Shown piece after piece: positions 62,289-64,000 of a stretch of 64,000 bases of DNA (position 1 is its first letter; every line of letters begins with the position of its first letter). Source of the stretch: Lachnoclostridium phytofermentans ISDg (lineage in GTDB: Bacteria; Bacillota; Clostridia; Lachnospirales; Lachnospiraceae). The notes under the pieces were generated by a model. That model was not told the origin of the DNA. It ran no database searches and saw nothing but the letters and a program-made list of their open reading frames with translations. The stretch is from positions 1,628,001 through 1,692,000 of the forward strand of contig NC_010001.1 in the NCBI RefSeq assembly GCF_000018685.1, in the 5' to 3' direction. Made by a program: the position numbers and the translations under genes.

Positions 62289-62323
62289 ACAAGAAAAAGT
62301 ACGCTTCGCGAACTTTTCCTTGT
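62289..62323 (+). repeat. Family-A leader hairpin, copy upstream of the TrmA-like gene
   Basis: ACAAGAAAAAGTACGC and GCGAACTTTTCCTTGT arms, followed by CATGAATAA: the best-preserved copy, with only two bases between the GCG/CGC pairs. Confidence 0.88.
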
Positions 62324-62385
62324 CATGAATAAAAGGATAACAAGTCAAAAGCTTGATTTTCAAGTGAAATAGAGAGGAATATTGG

Positions 62386-63777
62386 ATGAAAAAAGGAACA
62401 GAATGTATTGGATTAGTAGAGCGAATTGAGTTTCCTAACAAAGGAATTGTAATGGTGGATGATGAGAAGATTATCGTGAAAAATGCCATCACAGGTCAGA
62501 AAGTTCGTTTTGTAGTTAATAAAGTAAGAAAAGGAAAAAGCGAAGGTAGATTATTAGAAGTAGTAGAAAAATCTTCACTGGAAACGAAAGAAGCTGTTTG
62601 TTCTCATTTTGGAGATTGTGGCGGTTGTACTTATCAAACTATACCTTATGAAACTCAGATTAAAATAAAGGCAGATCAAGTGAAGAAGTTAATTGATGAG
62701 GTAATCGCGACAGATAATAAAGAGTATGAGTTTCAAGGAATTGAGGGTAGCCCATTAGAGTTTGGGTACCGAAATAAGATGGAGTTTTCATTTGGTGACG
62801 AATTTAAAGATGGACCACTGGCACTTGGACTTCATAAAAAAGGAAGCTTCTATGATATTGTTACAACATCAGATTGTAAATTGGTACATGAAGATTATAA
62901 TCGCATCTTAGGATGTGTGCTATCCTTAGCAAAAGAATATAACCTTAACTATTATCACAAGATGAGTCATGAGGGTTATCTACGTCACCTTTTAATTCGT
63001 CGTGCAGCCAGAACAGGGGAAATTCTTGTAAGCTTAATTACAACTTCACAAACGAATGTCTTAGTAAATGGGGAAGAAGAATTTTTAAATAAACTACGTG
63101 AGTCTCTTAAAAACCTTTCCTTAGAAGGTAGTATTGTTGGAATACTTCATACAGTAAATGATAGTCTTGCAGATGTAGTACAAAGTGATCGTACGGATAT
63201 TCTTGATGGTCAAGACTTCATCTTCGAAGAGGTTTTAGGGCTTAAATTTAAAATTTCAACCTTCTCTTTCTTTCAAACAAATTCACTAGGAGCGGAAGTG
63301 CTTTATAACTGTGTTCGTGATTTTGTCGGCGAAACAAAGGATAAGCTTATCTTTGACTTATATAGTGGAACAGGAACAATTGCTCAGTTATTGGCTCCGG
63401 TAGCTAAGAAAGTGATCGGTGTAGAGATCGTGGGAGAAGCTGTTGTTGCTGCTAGGGAGAATGCTTCCTTAAACAAATTAACTAACTGTGAATTTATCGC
63501 GGGTGATGTCTTAAAGGTAATCGACACGATTGAAGAAAAACCTGATTTAATTGTACTTGATCCTCCAAGAGATGGAATTCATCCAAAAGCACTTGATAAA
63601 ATAATTGATTACGGGGTAGACCGTTTGGTTTATATTTCATGTAAACCAAGTAGTTTAGCGAGAGATCTTGTGGTACTTCAGGAGAGAGGGTATTGGGTGG
63701 AGAAGGTAAGGTGTGTGGATATGTTTCCTTGCACAGTGCATACAGAGACAGTTTGCTTACTTAATAGAACAAAATAG
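62386..63777 (+). CDS. TrmA/RlmD-family RNA (uracil-5-)-methyltransferase
   Basis: A 463-residue enzyme. Residues ~1-60 are a TRAM domain (GLVERIEFPNKGIVMVDDEKI). Four Cys (CSHFGDCGGC and later DCKLV) bind the [4Fe-4S] cluster of RlmD/RumA. The methylase has SFFQTNSLGAEVLY, LIFDLYSGTGTIAQLL, LDPPRDGIHPKAL and the catalytic Cys in VYISCKPSSLARDL. It likely makes m5U in 23S rRNA (1939 or 747) or in tRNA; the exact target cannot be read. AGAGAGGAA precedes the ATG. A family-A hairpin is in its leader. Confidence 0.92.
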   Translation: MKKGTECIGLVERIEFPNKGIVMVDDEKIIVKNAITGQKVRFVVNKVRKGKSEGRLLEVVEKSSLETKEAVCSHFGDCGGCTYQTIPYETQIKIKADQVKKLIDEVIATDNKEYEFQGIEGSPLEFGYRNKMEFSFGDEFKDGPLALGLHKKGSFYDIVTTSDCKLVHEDYNRILGCVLSLAKEYNLNYYHKMSHEGYLRHLLIRRAARTGEILVSLITTSQTNVLVNGEEEFLNKLRESLKNLSLEGSIVGILHTVNDSLADVVQSDRTDILDGQDFIFEEVLGLKFKISTFSFFQTNSLGAEVLYNCVRDFVGETKDKLIFDLYSGTGTIAQLLAPVAKKVIGVEIVGEAVVAARENASLNKLTNCEFIAGDVLKVIDTIEEKPDLIVLDPPRDGIHPKALDKIIDYGVDRLVYISCKPSSLARDLVVLQERGYWVEKVRCVDMFPCTVHTETVCLLNRTK

Positions 63778-64000
63778 ATTAATTTGTGATATAATGAAAT
63801 TATCGAATAATTAGTTTTAATAATGAAATAAGTAGCGGAGTCTTTATGATGGAACGCAAAACCTTATTTTTTGATTAAAATATACACTGTTAATAAAAAT
63901 TAAGCTTATAAGTTATCTGGAATATATAAAATTTCGTTTGAGCAAATGATCAAAATTTTAATTAAGCATAAAAAACTAGAAGAAAAGAAATTAGAAAAAA
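63778..64000. other. Right-edge intergenic sequence
   Basis: AT-rich. TATAAT near 63790 may be a promoter for a gene outside the window. No coding frame supported. Confidence 0.4.

Overview
The window is low-GC Firmicutes DNA, most likely from a plant-polysaccharide-degrading, spore-forming Lachnospiraceae clostridium of the Lachnoclostridium (Clostridium) phytofermentans type. This is inferred from AT-rich intergenic DNA, strong GGAGG ribosome sites, an alpha/beta-type small acid-soluble spore protein, a YlbJ-type sporulation membrane protein, a cytoplasmic pectin methylesterase, a large secreted GH87-type alpha-glucanase, the Pta-AckA acetate pathway and a lactate dehydrogenase/EtfAB electron-confurcating module. 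I see no tRNA, rRNA, CRISPR array or prophage.

Layout. 1-8 kb: the 5' part of a pectin methylesterase (minus strand), an array of 96-bp structured repeats, an RNA methylase, endonuclease IV, a DUF2804 protein, a GNAT acetyltransferase, an alpha/beta hydrolase and TcdA. 8-12 kb: a secreted GH87-type enzyme behind two identical 14-bp palindromic operators 103 bp apart. 12-16 kb: a MetH-activation-domain protein, YhhN, DUF523 and a YgjP-like metalloprotease. 15.8-21.8 kb: a FadR/LldR-type regulator, a complete ISL3-family insertion sequence, and etfB-etfA-lactate dehydrogenase. The IS lies exactly between the -35 and -10 boxes of the etf operon promoter; two TGGT-N3-ACCA operators sit just downstream. 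21.8-24.5 kb: MATE exporter, GyrI-like protein, spore protein. 25-33 kb: a Bacillus ylb-like neighbourhood (rsmD, coaD, a coiled-coil protein, ylbJ, tmcAL, then ylbN/yceD and rpmF) with pta-ackA embedded behind a perfect cre site. 33-45 kb: YprB-like nuclease, cardiolipin synthase, YvyF-like protein, ruvA-ruvB-zapA, a U32/RlhA-type protein, a single-chain SEDS glycosyltransferase-penicillin-binding protein fusion, and a Nudix hydrolase. 45-64 kb: small and unknown proteins, ComFB, GtrA, RlmI-like methylase, a 40-residue membrane protein with a DUF5050 protein, PheA, HtrA, an orphan NMT1-like lipoprotein with a decayed partial copy, DarA, acyltransferase 3, PcrA, DUF1836, YerC and a TrmA/RlmD-type RNA methylase.

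The most unusual content is between the genes. At least four families of small dispersed palindromic elements occur: (A) a ~35-bp hairpin, five clear copies and one degenerate, always upstream of a gene in the same orientation; (B) a ~95-bp long hairpin upstream of two genes; (C) a 57-bp inverted repeat, two copies; (D) a 96-bp double-hairpin unit, three in tandem and one solo. There are also three local tandem arrays (17, 32 and ~42 bp), a 28-bp perfect palindrome, and two hairpins that bury a ribosome-binding site. The promoter interrupted by the IS, and the hairpin family at transcript 5' ends, are the best candidates for new biology. All functional statements rest on reading the sequence and on family knowledge; no database search was run.
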